From NCBI GenBank assembly GCA_030068145.1, contig JAPJBO010000318.1:165318-229317 (forward strand): a DNA stretch of 64,000 nt, given 5' to 3'. A program made the translations under genes and the position numbers. The DNA is from Diplonema papillatum (lineage: Eukaryota; Euglenozoa; Diplonemea; Diplonemida; Diplonemidae). Below the pieces are notes generated by a model, which did no database searches, was not told the origin of the DNA, and was given only the letters and a program-made list of their open reading frames with translations. Position 1 is the first letter of the stretch. The number at the start of each line of letters is the position of its first letter. Of the stretch, positions 1 through 8,889 are shown piece after piece.

Positions 1-83
1 ATGCGAAAACAAGGCCAAATCACCCCCACAAGCCAATTCCCAGGCAATTCCTTAAGGAAAATCATCAAAATTCAAGCTCACGG

Positions 84-318
84 GCCTACGGGTCAAGTGG
101 CTACCGATTTCCCAAACTAAAGCATCAAGGCTTGGCGCACCTTGGGGCTTGGCGCTCGCGCTGAAACACAAGCTCGTCGAGACGGTCAGCCGCAGGGCAG
201 AGCGGACGGTTGTGGCACTGTGCTGCTCCAGCTTTGCAAGCTGCGGTTGACCGTCACGTTCTTGGACCAGGAGCGGCCTTACTATTTTTTCTTTTTTTCT
301 TTTCTTTTCTTTCTGACG
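84..318 (+). repeat. Dispersed repeat K with pyrimidine tail, copy 1
   Basis: About 235 bp ending in a T-rich (CTTTT)n-like tract. Further copies lie at 22708-22945, 39037-39175, 39345-39480 (inverted) and 47362-47525. The shared part runs from the sequence around GGGTCAAGTGGCTACCG to GTTGACCGTCACGTTC and is followed by the pyrimidine tract in most copies. A short unit with a simple-sequence end suggests a non-autonomous retroposon, but no clear Pol III promoter is visible. The open frame through it looks fortuitous. Confidence 0.6.
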
Positions 319-344
319 CTCCAATCCTCACCCCTTAATAGCGG

Positions 345-460
345 TATTTATGGATTAGAAGGTCGGTATTTTAAAGTCTCCAGTTGACCGTAGAAGCTTG
401 GGTATGGAGGGATTGAGAAAAGTGAGAGGGTGCCGTTCGTTTCGGGTGTTGTATCACGTC
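345..460 (+). repeat. Core repeat with GTCTCCGGTTGACC motif
   Basis: One copy of a widely dispersed short repeat. A near-identical copy lies at 750-880 and another at 41346-41470. The core (AAGTCTCC followed by TTGACCGT) recurs at least 15 times in the window. Confidence 0.55.
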
Positions 461-489
461 GGTGATGACAAAACTAGCATCTCATGCGA

Positions 490-705
490 AAATACTCGAG
501 GGACTGCCTTGTGCTCATTTCGAAGGAGGCTAGAGGGGGAGAAACCAATACAACTACAAAGTGGGTCTTTTTTGTTGAACGCTTACGCCCGCCACTAAAC
601 CCAGATTCACCTGTGTTTCGTGTGGGCTACAGCACATTTACCTCCTTTGATCTATCGCAACTGGCAGTCTCCTCAAGCATTTCCTACAAAGCGGGTGCTA
701 CTACA
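490..705 (+). repeat. SINE-like repeat S2, copy 1
   Basis: About 215 bp starting AAAATACTCGAGGGACTGCC and ending near a GCGGGTGCT motif followed by an A-rich stretch. Other copies: 31865-32068 (minus), 38600-38797, 39914-40125, 59517-59645 (3' part) and 62700-63166 (interrupted). A defined 5' end and an A-rich 3' end suggest retroposition. No Pol III boxes are claimed. Confidence 0.6.
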
Positions 706-749
706 ACAAAAAAACCTTCGCTCGCAAAAATACAACCTTTTTTTCAAGC

Positions 750-880
750 GTTATTTGTGGATTAGAAGGTCAGTATTTTAAAGTCTCCGGTTGACCGTAG
801 AGGCTTGAGTATGGCGGGGGGTTGAGAAAAGTGAGAGGGGTGCAGCTCGTTTCGGGTGTTGTGTCACTCCGTTGTGAAAC
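750..880 (+). repeat. Core repeat, second copy
   Basis: Repeats 345-460 with few changes, from the GTTATTTGTGGATTAGAAGG start through the CTCCGGTTGACCG core. The two copies flank the S2 repeat at 490-705, so S2 may have inserted between them, or the block was duplicated. Confidence 0.55.
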
Positions 881-959
881 CTTGTGAAGTCCCCTAACGC
901 GTTTAGGGGGTGCTTGGGATTGGGTAGGGTGTGGTCGTTCTGCTACGGCGTGATTTTCA

Positions 960-1201
960 GTCCTAAAAAAGAAACGGTATACTTGCTCCAGTCTGTCATC
1001 ACGGGGCTGCCCTGGGCTCTGTTCTTCTTCTGGTGGGCGACCGCCGGGCTGTACGAGAGCCTGTCGCGCTGCTCCTACTCCGTCAGCTGCCTTTCGTAGT
1101 TCCGCCGCCGGCGCGTTCTCGAGTTCGGGGGGTCGCACGGCGCCCGCCTTCCTCTTTTCTTCCTCGAAGGCCTTCGCCATTTCTTCAAAGAACTCCGCCA
1201 A
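960..1201 (-). pseudogene. Gag-like protein fragment, 3' part
   Basis: The minus strand encodes a short stretch (EEEKRKAGAVRPPELENAP, then in another frame NYERQLTEWEQRDRL-like residues) that repeats the C-terminal half of the gag-like ORF at 1492-2082. The DNA at 960-1110 is almost the same as 1515-1660. The frame is broken within the copy, so it is a decayed duplicate. Function is unknown; the charged, helical, low-complexity character fits a retrotransposon Gag, which is inference. Confidence 0.45.
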
Positions 1202-1490
1202 TTTTCTTTGCGAAAAATCAAGCGAGCTATGACCCTAAAAAGCGCATAAAACCTCGGGAACAACACCCCGCCACGACGCCACGCTGACCCGAAAACCTTT
1301 CCACGTGATCTGAAAAGGTATCCCCTCAGGATTCCCCCCCCCCAAAAAACGGCACGAAACCACCTTACCCAGATCCTCCGTTAAACATGGGTAGGCCCGG
1401 TGTTGAGCTAAATTTGGATATATTTTTTTCTGACGCTCAATCCTCGCCCCTTCATACAAAACTAGCATCTCGTGCGACAAAAAACCTTCG
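1200..1490. other. No gene seen
   Basis: Non-coding stretch with C- and A-runs between two gag-fragment copies. No recognisable gene or structured element. Confidence 0.4.
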
Positions 1491-1491
1491 C

Positions 1492-2090
1492 TCACGAAAA
1501 AATACAATCTTTTTTCAGTCCTAAGAAAGAAACGGCATACTTGCTCCAGTCTGTCATCACGGGGCTGCCCTGGGCTCTGTTCTTCTTCTGGTGGGCGACC
1601 GCCGGGCTGTACGAGAGCCTGTCGCGCTGCTCCCACTCCGTCAGCTGCCTTTCGTAGTTCCGCCGCCGCTCGTCGTCGGACCTCCCGGGCGCGTTGTCGA
1701 GTTCGGGGGGTCGCACGGCGCCCGCCTTCCTCTTCTCTTCCTCGATGGCCTGCGCCTGAACGAACGACGGAATCTCGTGGTTGACGCGGCGATGGGAAAA
1801 CTTCTGCGCCAACTCTTCGAAGGTGACCGGGTCGTGGTCCATGGGCTTCACGGTGCAGGCGATGTCGAGGGCCTGTCTGCCCCGACTCAGAGCCTCCCGC
1901 TCGATTTGCAGCGCCCGCTGGCGCAGCTCGGCGTTGGTGAGCGGGCGGCCGTCAGGGGTCGTCAGCGGGCTCGCCGGCGTCGGCTTCGCCTCGGTGACAA
2001 CCTCCGTGTCTCCGCCGCTCATCGCGTTGTTCATGAAGTTGTGGTACGACATCGGCCTCTCCTTCTCCGCAGGCCGCGGCACCTGACCGG
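1492..2090 (-). pseudogene. Gag-like ORF, longest copy
   Basis: Open for about 196 codons on the minus strand. The likely first ATG gives MSYHNFMNNAMSGGDTE, followed by a Pro/Thr-rich segment, a helical Arg/Glu-rich segment (NAELRQRALQIEREALSRG) and a charged C-terminal part (ERRRNYERQLTEWEQRDRL). The N-terminal 80 residues recur at 2473-2720 and 7021-7262. All copies have the same boundary upstream: a pyrimidine tract, then AG, then GCCGGTCAGG, which looks like a 3' splice site. I do not recognise the family. A retrotransposon Gag or a captured, amplified host exon are both possible. No zinc knuckle is visible. Confidence 0.45.
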
Positions 2091-2094
2091 CCTG

Positions 2095-2284
2095 TTGGTT
2101 CCGGGGGGGAAATCTTAGTCCAGGGCTGAATCCTGAAGCCTCTTTTGCATGATTACACTAGCACGATGTGGTGGTATACAAGATTAAGGGGGTTAGAAAC
2201 TTTCAAAACCTCATGATAGCTGCTATTCGACAACGAAACGGTATAACTCCTGCAAAGTGTGCGCCATGAAGAAATGTGAAAACG
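2095..2284. repeat. Duplicated block D
   Basis: This 190-bp block follows gag copy 1 and recurs at 2730-2910 after gag copy 2, nearly identical. The gag piece plus block D therefore form a tandem duplication of about 440 bp. Confidence 0.75.
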
Positions 2285-2475
2285 GGAAAATTTAGGAGGC
2301 TTTTTCATACTAAACGGGACAAAAAAGGTAGCTGTGACACCAAACTGCAAAGTGTTAGAGTCCGTGGGTCGTTTCGCCCTTTTCTGGAGAGGCGTGCTCT
2401 GTTGCTATACAACTCCCTCGGAATTTTCTTGCGATCGGCAAGTCCACATTCTCGTAAGGAAGGGATTCCTGGTCC
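2282..2475. repeat. Duplicated block C
   Basis: Nearly identical to 6820-7024. In both places it lies next to the same gag-like exon, joining it at a CCATGGACCAGGAAT junction (minus strand). The unit was copied together with the exon. Confidence 0.75.
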
Positions 2476-2720
2476 ATGGGCTTCACGGTGCAGGCGATGT
2501 CGAGGGCCTGTCTGCCCCGACTCAGAGCCTCCCGCTCGATTTGCAGCGCCCGCTGGCGCAGCTCGGCGTTGGTGAGCGGGCGGCCGTCAGGGGTCGTCAG
2601 CGGGCTTGCCGGCGTAGGCTTCGCCTCGGTGACAACCTCCGTGTCTCCGCCGCTCATCGCGTTGTTCATGAAGTTGTGGTACGACATCGGCCTCTCCTTC
2701 TCCGCGGGCCGCGGCACCTG
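2473..2720 (-). pseudogene. Gag-like exon, copy 2
   Basis: About 80 codons repeating the N-terminal part of the 1492-2090 ORF, up to the residues KPMD, after which it diverges into block C. The upstream edge is TTTCCCCCCAG followed by GCCGGTCAGG on the minus strand, a good 3' splice site. Near identity to copy 1 points to recent duplication. Confidence 0.5.
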
Positions 2721-2922
2721 ACCGGCCTGGGGGGAAATCTTAGTCCAGGGCTGAATCCTGAAGCCTCTTTTGCATGATTACACTAGCACGATGTGGTGGT
2801 ATACAAGATTAAGGGGGTTAGAAACTTTCAAAACCTCATGATAGCTGCTATTCGACAACGAAACGGTATAACTCCTGCAAAGTGTGCGCCATGAAGAAAT
2901 GTGAAAACGGTTTTATTTCCCT

Positions 2923-3180
2923 TCACTGGGATGGCTGCCGTGACGAACCTAGCTTCTTCGTATCACATGCGGAGAGAGAGAGAGAGAGTGGAGAGAAACG
3001 ACAGTGAGGGTTTGGAGGAGGACGCGGCGTGCGTCGGGGCCCGTGAGGAAGCACCGGCCACCTTGCTAGATAAAACCTGCCTTGGAAGAGGCACCTATTA
3101 CTCGCGGGGGTAGGCACCCCTGCGGAGGCCCTCTTCCGTGTGCCTCCACGCGGAAGGAACACTAGGCATTATTTAAAGAA
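2923..3180. repeat. Left flank of YR element 1, shared with 44665-44860
   Basis: Contains a (GA)n tract and about 190 bp that recur at 44665-44860. At 44.8 kb this flank is joined directly to sequence like 6568-6805, the other flank of this element. The two flanks therefore belong to one transposon whose inner part is missing at 44.8 kb. Confidence 0.6.
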
Positions 3181-3212
3181 CACGCCGCCCCCTCCCCCCC
3201 CTCAATCATCTC

Positions 3213-3788
3213 TCAGTCTCTGGTGTCAAGGTCGGCGACCATGTTCTCGCTCGGAACGAGATGAGTGGCCACGTCCACATCGTATAATCGCTCCTGCATT
3301 TCAACGATGAGGCAGTTCTCCGCGGGGTGGGGGGACGCGAGCTTCCTGTGGCGGCTCTCGGCGGTGCTGTTGTCATGGAAGACATCCAGCGTCACCCACC
3401 CTGTCGTGACGTGCCTGGCCAGCAGGACGCCCAAAATCGCCGTCACGAACTCGCGTCGCCGAATTGGCGTCGGCGGAGCCAGTCTCGCCAGTCTGTCCTT
3501 CCATCTCCAGCTTTCGCGCGCGAGGATGGTCCGTTGCTGCGGATCCAGGACGACCCCCCCACCACCTTGGTCGGATGCGTCTGTCCAGACGTGTATCCGT
3601 CGCGCGGGGCGTCTGACTGTGCGGGGGGAGACGTCACCCAGCCAGCACTCGCCGGCTTTGAGCTCCGCGAGCAGCTCCTGCGGAAGCACCACGAGTGTAT
3701 CCCAGTCCCGGTAGGTTACACACCTACCACTCACCAACCGACTCGCGCGCAGCAGCCCGGGATACGCCGCAGCAGGGCACCGCATCAC
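3213..3788 (-). CDS. RNase H domain of YR retrotransposon 1
   Basis: About 190 codons. RNase H signature positions are visible in order: TDAS near residue 70, the Glu of RREFVTAI near 110, the Asp of FHDNSTAES near 137, and a C-terminal VPSENMVADLDTRD, matching the 'VPS-x-N-xx-D' ending typical of DIRS-like RNase H. The domain would degrade the RNA strand during cDNA synthesis. It is in a different frame from the RT (3785-4633), which ends in a stop just where this frame begins, so the two are separated by a frameshift plus probable deletion. Its first residues (near SRLVSGRCVTYRDWD) look like the connection region after an RT thumb. Confidence 0.75.
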   Translation of the reverse strand: MMRCPAAAYPGLLRASRLVSGRCVTYRDWDTLVVLPQELLAELKAGECWLGDVSPRTVRRPARRIHVWTDASDQGGGGVVLDPQQRTILARESWRWKDRLARLAPPTPIRRREFVTAILGVLLARHVTTGWVTLDVFHDNSTAESRHRKLASPHPAENCLIVEMQERLYDVDVATHLVPSENMVADLDTRD

Positions 3789-4633
3789 GTACAGCGCCCA
3801 GCGCAGGCACGCGCAATGCCCGGGACGGCAATACAGAATGCATAGTATGAGCCCTGTGCTCGAAAACCTAAGTACGCCCCGAGTTCATTCGCCACCGGAA
3901 GCTGGTAAAAATAACCGAGCAGGTCCAGGGTCGCGAACCACATGTGATCCAGGACGAATGTTTCCACATCGCGGAGTGAGGGGGTGATGGGCGACAGGGG
4001 TTGGGAGGTGCGGTTGTCGAAAGGCCTGCCGTCGATCAGCAGACGGGTTTCCTCTTTGCCCTTCTTGGGGATCTTGAACACTTTCAGGGTGATCCGTGGC
4101 CTCGTGTCGACCGGCCGTATGACGCCGCTTCGCACCATCGCCACCAGGTCGCCTTCTGTGATGTCCAGGCTCGGCGGGGCCTGGTGCCTCTCGTGCGTGG
4201 GCTCCCGCGTCAGTTGCCTCAGCACACGGATCTCGTCCTCCCACAGGCCCCGCTCGACCTTGCCGTAGTCTGCCTTCGTTGCTGGCATGGTGTCGATGGG
4301 TCCGCGGGCAGTTCGGCAGGTCGGGCTTGGCGCCTTCGAGTAGGTCCTCGCCACCAGCTCGGACAGCGCGATCTCCTGCGCCCGAACTCCTTCTATGTGC
4401 TCGTCGCCATCGTGCAGCAACCAGTCATCCAGCGCGATTTCTTTGTCGAAGTCCGCCTCACTCTGCTCGCCCATGTCGCCTTGTGTGCGACTTTCCCCCC
4501 ACGACAGCAGGCGGTCTAGGTGTTTCGAAGCCCCGGGATGGCGGCTGTCCACCCAGTCTCTCAGGGGATGCGAGCCCTTCAGGTCGCACGCATACTCAGG
4601 GCAGTACGTGCTGATCCTTCTGGTGCCCTTCAT
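3785..4633 (-). pseudogene. Reverse transcriptase, truncated before the YxDD motif
   Basis: About 282 residues from the ATG at 4633. Visible RT blocks: LKVFKIPKKGKEETRLLIDG (fingers) and FATLDLLGYFYQLPV (motif A, catalytic Asp). The reading then runs into GSYYAFCIAVPG, roughly the motif B position, and stops. No YxDD (motif C) is found before the RNase H frame, so about 100 or more residues of the palm and thumb seem to be missing. The ATG overlaps the recombinase stop codon as ATGA, an arrangement that would allow termination-reinitiation coupling. The enzyme is probably dead in this copy. Confidence 0.7.
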
Positions 4634-5499
4634 CTTGAGGACGCCATCAGGCCGCCGTTCAGCGGCGTGTGGAGTAGGAGCGATGCGCGGGCCGTCTTCA
4701 CGCTGTCCGGGGTCAGGCAGCCCCACAGGTAGCGCTTCAGCGTGTCCCTCGACTGGTGCCGGGCCATGAGCAGGAGCTCCTCCCAGTCCGCTCCGCTCTT
4801 GGCCAAATGCTGGAGCGCCCCGCGCTTCCAGCTGTGCTCCGCACACACCGGGAACACCCTCCTTGCCTCGCGCAGCAACTTGCGGGTGGTGGCCTCGGTG
4901 AAGCGGGCTCCGCGCTCCACCCATCTCCTCACCCTCGACGACACGGTCAGGGGAACCCGGTACGTCACCTCGGATTCCCTCATCCGAAGGTTCGCCTCCT
5001 TCGTCGTCCACCACGAAACGCGCAGGAGTCCGGGCTCCACCACAACTACGTCTTTCGGGGCCAGGGCCCGCAGGTCGGCCATCCGCAATGCGCCTGCCCA
5101 CGCCAGGCAAGCCGCCGCCGTCACCTGCTCGTCGCCGCCCTCGACCAGCCGTTCGACAAGGGTGCGCTGCTGCTCCAGCGTGATGGGAGGGGCATGCGTA
5201 GGCACCTCCCTGCGCTCGAGCCTGGCCTTGACTATGGCCCTCTTCGTTGCAGAGAGCTCCGTTGCTGGCACACCAAGCCTCGCCCCCAGAACTTCCACGT
5301 ACTTCCCGACGGAGACCGTCCGCATCTCCCCGGTTCTCGGCCTGCCCCTCTGACCCGGAGCTCTCCGCGTGTACGCCGCCAGCTGCTCCCCGGTCAAGGT
5401 CCTGTCGACCATGGCGGCGGCGAACGCCCTGATTCTCAGCGAGGGCGGCGCTGCCTGCAGCCCCACTGCTGACGAAAACCTTGTCAGGGAAGCCATCAT
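4630..5499 (-). CDS. Tyrosine recombinase of YR retrotransposon 1
   Basis: 289 residues from two adjacent ATGs. The C-terminal half carries the tyrosine recombinase set: the first Arg in AWAGALRMADLRAL (about 135-145), a H-x-x-R block HSWKRGALQHLAKSG (about 222), then ARHQSRDTLKRYLWG (about 248-262) with a His and the likely nucleophilic Tyr. The N-terminal half resembles a helical core-binding domain. It would integrate the circular cDNA without a DDE integrase. It lies 97 bp downstream of gag and overlaps the RT start by 4 nt. The ORF is uninterrupted and all key residues are present, so this part looks functional even though the RT does not. Confidence 0.82.
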   Translation of the reverse strand: MMASLTRFSSAVGLQAAPPSLRIRAFAAAMVDRTLTGEQLAAYTRRAPGQRGRPRTGEMRTVSVGKYVEVLGARLGVPATELSATKRAIVKARLERREVPTHAPPITLEQQRTLVERLVEGGDEQVTAAACLAWAGALRMADLRALAPKDVVVVEPGLLRVSWWTTKEANLRMRESEVTYRVPLTVSSRVRRWVERGARFTEATTRKLLREARRVFPVCAEHSWKRGALQHLAKSGADWEELLLMARHQSRDTLKRYLWGCLTPDSVKTARASLLLHTPLNGGLMASSR

Positions 5500-5595
5500 C
5501 GATGTCCGCTGCGCCGTCGTCTTCGTCGACGTTCCCCGCCCTTCGAACCTCGCGATCCGGCTCGCCCATGTCGCAGCCCCTCCTCGGGAGGGGAG

Positions 5596-6543
5596 TCAGT
5601 CGTTTTTTGAGGGGACCCTACGCATGGCACGGGACGGAGCGTGGGGCGCAGCGTGCCGGAAACGACAGTCCGTCCTCATGCACCTGCCGTTCTTGAAGTT
5701 GCGGCAGGCCTCTCGCGCCGCCGGGCCCCCCCGGGCCAAGGGTGGCCTCAAGGTTGGCTTGGCCTTGAACTGCGCTGTGAGACGGCGCCTGGCCTGTCTC
5801 ACTCTCTCGGGCAACCGATCCACTTGCTGGATCTGGCGCATTGCTCCCGCCGCTCCTGGGTCCCGCAGTTCGTAGACTGCATGCACCTGCTCGTACTCAT
5901 CAAAGAGCGCCCCTAGCCGCAGGAGCCACATGAGCTTTGGGGGGCCTGATTCTCCCCGGCGCAATCGGACCAGATCACGAACCTTTTCCGTGATGTCGTC
6001 CCTTCGGTCCTGCAACGCCTGGTTGCCCTTGAACCGGTAGAGCCGACGGACGGCGTCCTCAAAGCGTCTGAGGTTGGTACTCGTCGGGGACATCGTCTTC
6101 CAGTGCTCCGGGTCGACGAGGGCGAAGTCATCGTCACTGGCGTCGTCGTCGACTAGCTGGTGCACCGCAGCCGCGGCCTCGTCCAGTACCGCGAGCACCT
6201 CACGCTCATCTTCCAAGCCGCAGAGCTCACGTCTCACAGCCGGGCTCAAGCTCTCCCAGAACGATGGGTCATCGTCCTGGAAGGCGAGGAAAATCTCCTC
6301 GGCCCTTTTTTGCGAGAGCCCCGGCATTAATTCAGCCGGGGTCGGCTGTTTCCCCCCCTCCTCCGGTAGCTCCCTGCGAGGCTTCTTAGCCTCCCTTTCC
6401 GCCTCGTCCTGCTCCCTCTTTCTCTTCTCAGCGGCCTCGACCTCCGACTCCCGCACGGCGAGTCTCTGTTCCAACTCAATCAGCCGCTTCTCCAGCTGCG
6501 CCAAGTCTTCGGCGGAGGGCACGTTCTGCTGCTTTGGTGGCAT
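5596..6543 (-). CDS. Gag-like protein with CCCH zinc finger
   Basis: 315 residues from the ATG at 6543; the open frame continues upstream without another ATG. Residues 10-60 are a Glu/Lys/Arg-rich heptad-like stretch, probably a coiled coil, followed by acidic and helical segments. The C-terminus has one C-x7-C-x4-C-x3-H finger (CRNFKNGRCMRTDCRFRH), a CCCH type that binds RNA in other proteins. By position and composition it is the capsid-like protein of the element; the finger suggests genomic RNA packaging (inference). It is intact. Confidence 0.7.
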   Translation of the reverse strand: MPPKQQNVPSAEDLAQLEKRLIELEQRLAVRESEVEAAEKRKREQDEAEREAKKPRRELPEEGGKQPTPAELMPGLSQKRAEEIFLAFQDDDPSFWESLSPAVRRELCGLEDEREVLAVLDEAAAAVHQLVDDDASDDDFALVDPEHWKTMSPTSTNLRRFEDAVRRLYRFKGNQALQDRRDDITEKVRDLVRLRRGESGPPKLMWLLRLGALFDEYEQVHAVYELRDPGAAGAMRQIQQVDRLPERVRQARRRLTAQFKAKPTLRPPLARGGPAAREACRNFKNGRCMRTDCRFRHAAPHAPSRAMRRVPSKND

Positions 6544-6567
6544 TCTAACTAACAAACTTTTCAAAGG

Positions 6568-6810
6568 CCGCGGAGGTCAGCGGACCGGAGCTACCGGAGA
6601 GGGTGTATGTGCGTTGTGTGGTAACCTGATACGTGTGTGTGCGATGATGTGGGTTTGTGTGGCAGCCTGATACGTGTGCGCTGGCTGTTACACGAGCTTG
6701 ATGCTCCGCATGGATGCTTGGTGCCGTGTGCCGTGGGCACCGCCCGCTGCACACGGGGATTCGTTTGCGACAATAAAACCTCGGAGGGAAAAAGACTGCG
6801 TGTTTATCCC
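6568..6810 (+). repeat. LTR-like 265-bp repeat L, copy 1
   Basis: About 240 bp starting CAAAGGCCGCGGAGGTCAGC and ending with ACAATAAAACCTCGG and GACTGCGTGTTTATCCCACTC. Copies: 14781-15043, 16447-16707 and a diverged one in 44870-44990. The AATAAA near the end looks like a polyadenylation signal on the plus strand, as in an LTR or 3' UTR. Here it adjoins the 5' side of YR element 1 in the opposite orientation to its genes. Confidence 0.6.
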
Positions 6811-6819
6811 ACTCAAGAA

Positions 6820-7024
6820 AATTTAGGAGGCTTTTTCATACTAAACGGGACAAAAAAGGTAGCTGTGACACCAAACTGCAAAGTGTTAGAGTCCGTGGGT
6901 CTTTTCGCCCTTTTCTGGAGAGGCGTGCTCTGTTGCTATACAACTCCCTCGGAATTTTCTTGCGATCGGCACCGTCAGAGTCCACATTCTCGTAAGGAAG
7001 GTATTCCTGGTCCATGGGCTTCAC
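6820..7024. repeat. Block C, second copy
   Basis: Nearly identical to 2282-2475, with a short extra insertion (GTCAGAGT) near its end. It precedes the third gag-like exon copy exactly as block C does at 2.4 kb. Confidence 0.7.
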
Positions 7025-7262
7025 GGTAGGGCCTGTCTGCCCCGACTCAGAGCCTCCCGCTCGATTTGCAGCGCCCGCTGGCGCAGCTCGGCGTTGGTGA
7101 GCAGCTCGGTGTTGGTGAGCGGGCGGCCGTCAGGGGTCGTCGCCGGCGTCGGCTTCGCCTCGGTGACAACCTCCGTGTCTCCGCCGCTCATCGCATTGTT
7201 CATGAAGTTGTGGTACGACATCGGCCTCTCCTTCTCCGCAGGCCGCGGCACCTGACCGGCCT
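7021..7262 (-). pseudogene. Gag-like exon, copy 3
   Basis: About 76 codons matching the N-terminal part of the 1492-2090 ORF, with a small duplication (TNTELLTNAEL) and a deletion before KPMD. Upstream (minus strand) is ATATCTCCTGCAG then GCCGGTCAGG: a different flank from copies 1 and 2 but the same exon edge. Confidence 0.5.
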
Positions 7263-7360
7263 GCAGGAGATATTTTCAAAACTTCATGATAATTACAACG
7301 AGTCAATGAAACAGCAGAAATTCTGCAAAGTGTGCACTAGGAAACATCGGTACAATATAG
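7222..7360 (-). repeat. Exon-edge repeat, duplicated at 7884-8025
   Basis: The exon start plus about 95 bp of its upstream flank (CTGCAGGAGATATTTTCAAAA, CAGAAATTCTGCAAAGTG) recur at 7884-8025. The second copy has only the first 40 bp of the exon. Confidence 0.65.
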
Positions 7361-7379
7361 GTGTTTCATTCAGCTAATC

Positions 7380-7720
7380 CCGAGCAAGCCCCGGCCGGAG
7401 CGCGGATCTCCACCAAACCGGATCAGTCATTTGTTTCTGGAAAATCCCAGAGTCCCGCGAGGCGAATGCGAGCAGCCAGGCATCGTGAGGCGGCCCGCCG
7501 CAGCCAGTTGTGTTAGATTTTAGATTGAAGCCAACTCGGGGCTTCGCCAGTTGAGCTGGAGTCTTGGCTGACTGATTCCATTCGGTAGCCAGGAGGACCG
7601 ATCTCCCCAACTGAGGCAGCCGCCGGGCAGCCAACTTCGCCGGTCAGCTCGTTCCCAAGGTACCAGCTAGCCAGCTAAGGAGAGCTCACCGTGAATGATC
7701 CTTTGATTGGTGTATGAATT
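7380..7720. other. No gene recognised
   Basis: GC-rich stretch with an 86-codon minus ORF that has no recognisable motif. Nothing else identified. Confidence 0.3.
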
Positions 7721-8099
7721 AAACGGATGTTAAATTGGTGGATGGAGAAGGAACAACGGCTCCGAGTGACTCTCTCCAAGGAGGCAATTTAATACCCGTT
7801 TTTTGTTGTTGTCCAAATCGCAAGTATGTAGGTACTACGTAGGGCAGAATCCTGCAAAGTGTGCACTTTGAAAGAAAGTTGCGGCCTCTCCTTCTCCGCA
7901 GGCCGCGGCACCTGACCGGCCTGCAGGAGATATTTTCAAAAACTTCATGCAACGAGTCAATGAAACAGCAGAAATTCTGCAAAGTGTGCACTAAGAAACA
8001 TGGGTGAAAATTTCCCGTTTTTTGTTGTTGTACAAATCGCAAGTAGGCACTACGAATCAATCATAGGGCAGAATCATGCAAGGTGTGCACTTTGAAGGA

Positions 8100-8193
8100 A
8101 AGTTTAGTTCGGTAGTTACAGCACGTGGGATCCCTTCTGTTCTTTGTCGGGCAGCATCGTCGAGAACTTCCTTTCAAGCTGGCGCTTGTGTAA
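8100..8193 (+). repeat. SINE-like repeat S1, 3' fragment
   Basis: Matches the 3' end of the S1 family (TTCGGTAGTTACAGCAC through GCGCTTGTGTAAAAAA), ending in an A-run. Full copies lie at 29021-29310 and 51288-51567. Confidence 0.6.
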
Positions 8194-8339
8194 AAAAATA
8201 GGGCCTAAGGTGTGTGTTTGTTTGTACGATTGGCGACAGTGAGTGAATATGATCGTTTGGGCTAATCTTCTCCCAAACACGCTGCCAGCGTTTCGTGCTT
8301 ACAAAGCATTGTTACTACGAAAAAACGAGCTGTCCGTAC

Positions 8340-8555
8340 CTGCATGAACTGAAGCGCCTGGCCGACACTTATGTCCTTCTTGTAAAACTGCTCGGCGAAT
8401 CTGTCTTCCCTTTGCACAAAAGATGGCGTCACGGCCTTGGCGCTTGGCATCGAAGTCTGTGGGCGTGTTTTGCGTGTGCATGGCTTGAAGCGGGGGTCTT
8501 CTATGCTCGGAAGAAGTGTCCGACGGGGTTTCGCCTGGAGGCTTTTCGTGCTGTT
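8340..8555 (-). CDS. Probable internal exon of an unidentified host gene
   Basis: 216 bp, 72 codons, flanked on the minus strand by CATTTACAG (3' splice site) and GTACGG (5' splice site), phase 0 at both ends. The peptide starts NSTKSLQAKPRRTLLPS and ends near REDRFAEQFYKKDISVGQA, then LQFMQ: mixed, non-repetitive composition unlike the repeats around it. It occurs only once in the window. I do not recognise the protein. Neighbouring exons were not found: 5' would lie above 8.6 kb, where YR element 2 sits, and 3' below 8.3 kb, where duplicated repeats sit. Either those introns are very long or this is a stranded exon. Confidence 0.4.
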
Positions 8556-8708
8556 CTGTAAATGCTTTGAGCTACATATGATAAGATGCAAACCCCCCCT
8601 CTCCCCTTTGCACTAATGAAACATTTTCTGACGTCATCCTATACTGTATGCCGGTCCCGAAACACTGTCTGCGCGGCCCAAAACGGGCCCTAAACGGGCT
8701 TTGGCGAG

Positions 8709-8838
8709 TTAATTGACATTTCAATGAGAACCCTCAGGATGGAATTGAAAGAAGATTAATTATCTGATAACTCTCGGCGACGTCGAAGGACACCGGACGA
8801 GAGCAACAGCTCAACTCCCTCGCAGCAAAAGCGAGAAT
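8709..8838 (+). repeat. Split repeat A1 (left end)
   Basis: 130 bp starting TTAATTGACATTTCAATGAG and ending GCAAAAGCGAGAAT. Matches 13131-13260 with one clear difference (GGATGG against GAATGG). Confidence 0.9.
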
Positions 8839-8889
8839 CGTTTGTCCTGGATGTGGCACGGGACAGATAAGGAAGACGTGAACGCAGGA

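Larger units (their letters stand above)
3181..6568 (-). mobile_element. YR (DIRS/PAT-type) retrotransposon 1
   Basis: Minus-strand order: gag (6543-5596), tyrosine recombinase (5499-4630), reverse transcriptase (4633-3785), RNase H (3788-3213). RNase H and a tyrosine recombinase with no DDE integrase place it among YR retrotransposons. The usual order in DIRS, PAT and Ngaro elements has the recombinase last; here it lies between gag and RT. The RT lacks the YxDD region, so this copy should not move on its own. Exact termini were not resolved; the flanks recur, joined, at 44665-44990. Confidence 0.8.

Noticed and set aside
3785..5569. A single 594-residue RT protein starting at 5569
   Set aside because: Its first 310 residues overlap the recombinase in another frame and look like an Arg/Gly-rich shadow; the RT start at 4633 with the ATGA overlap is more credible.
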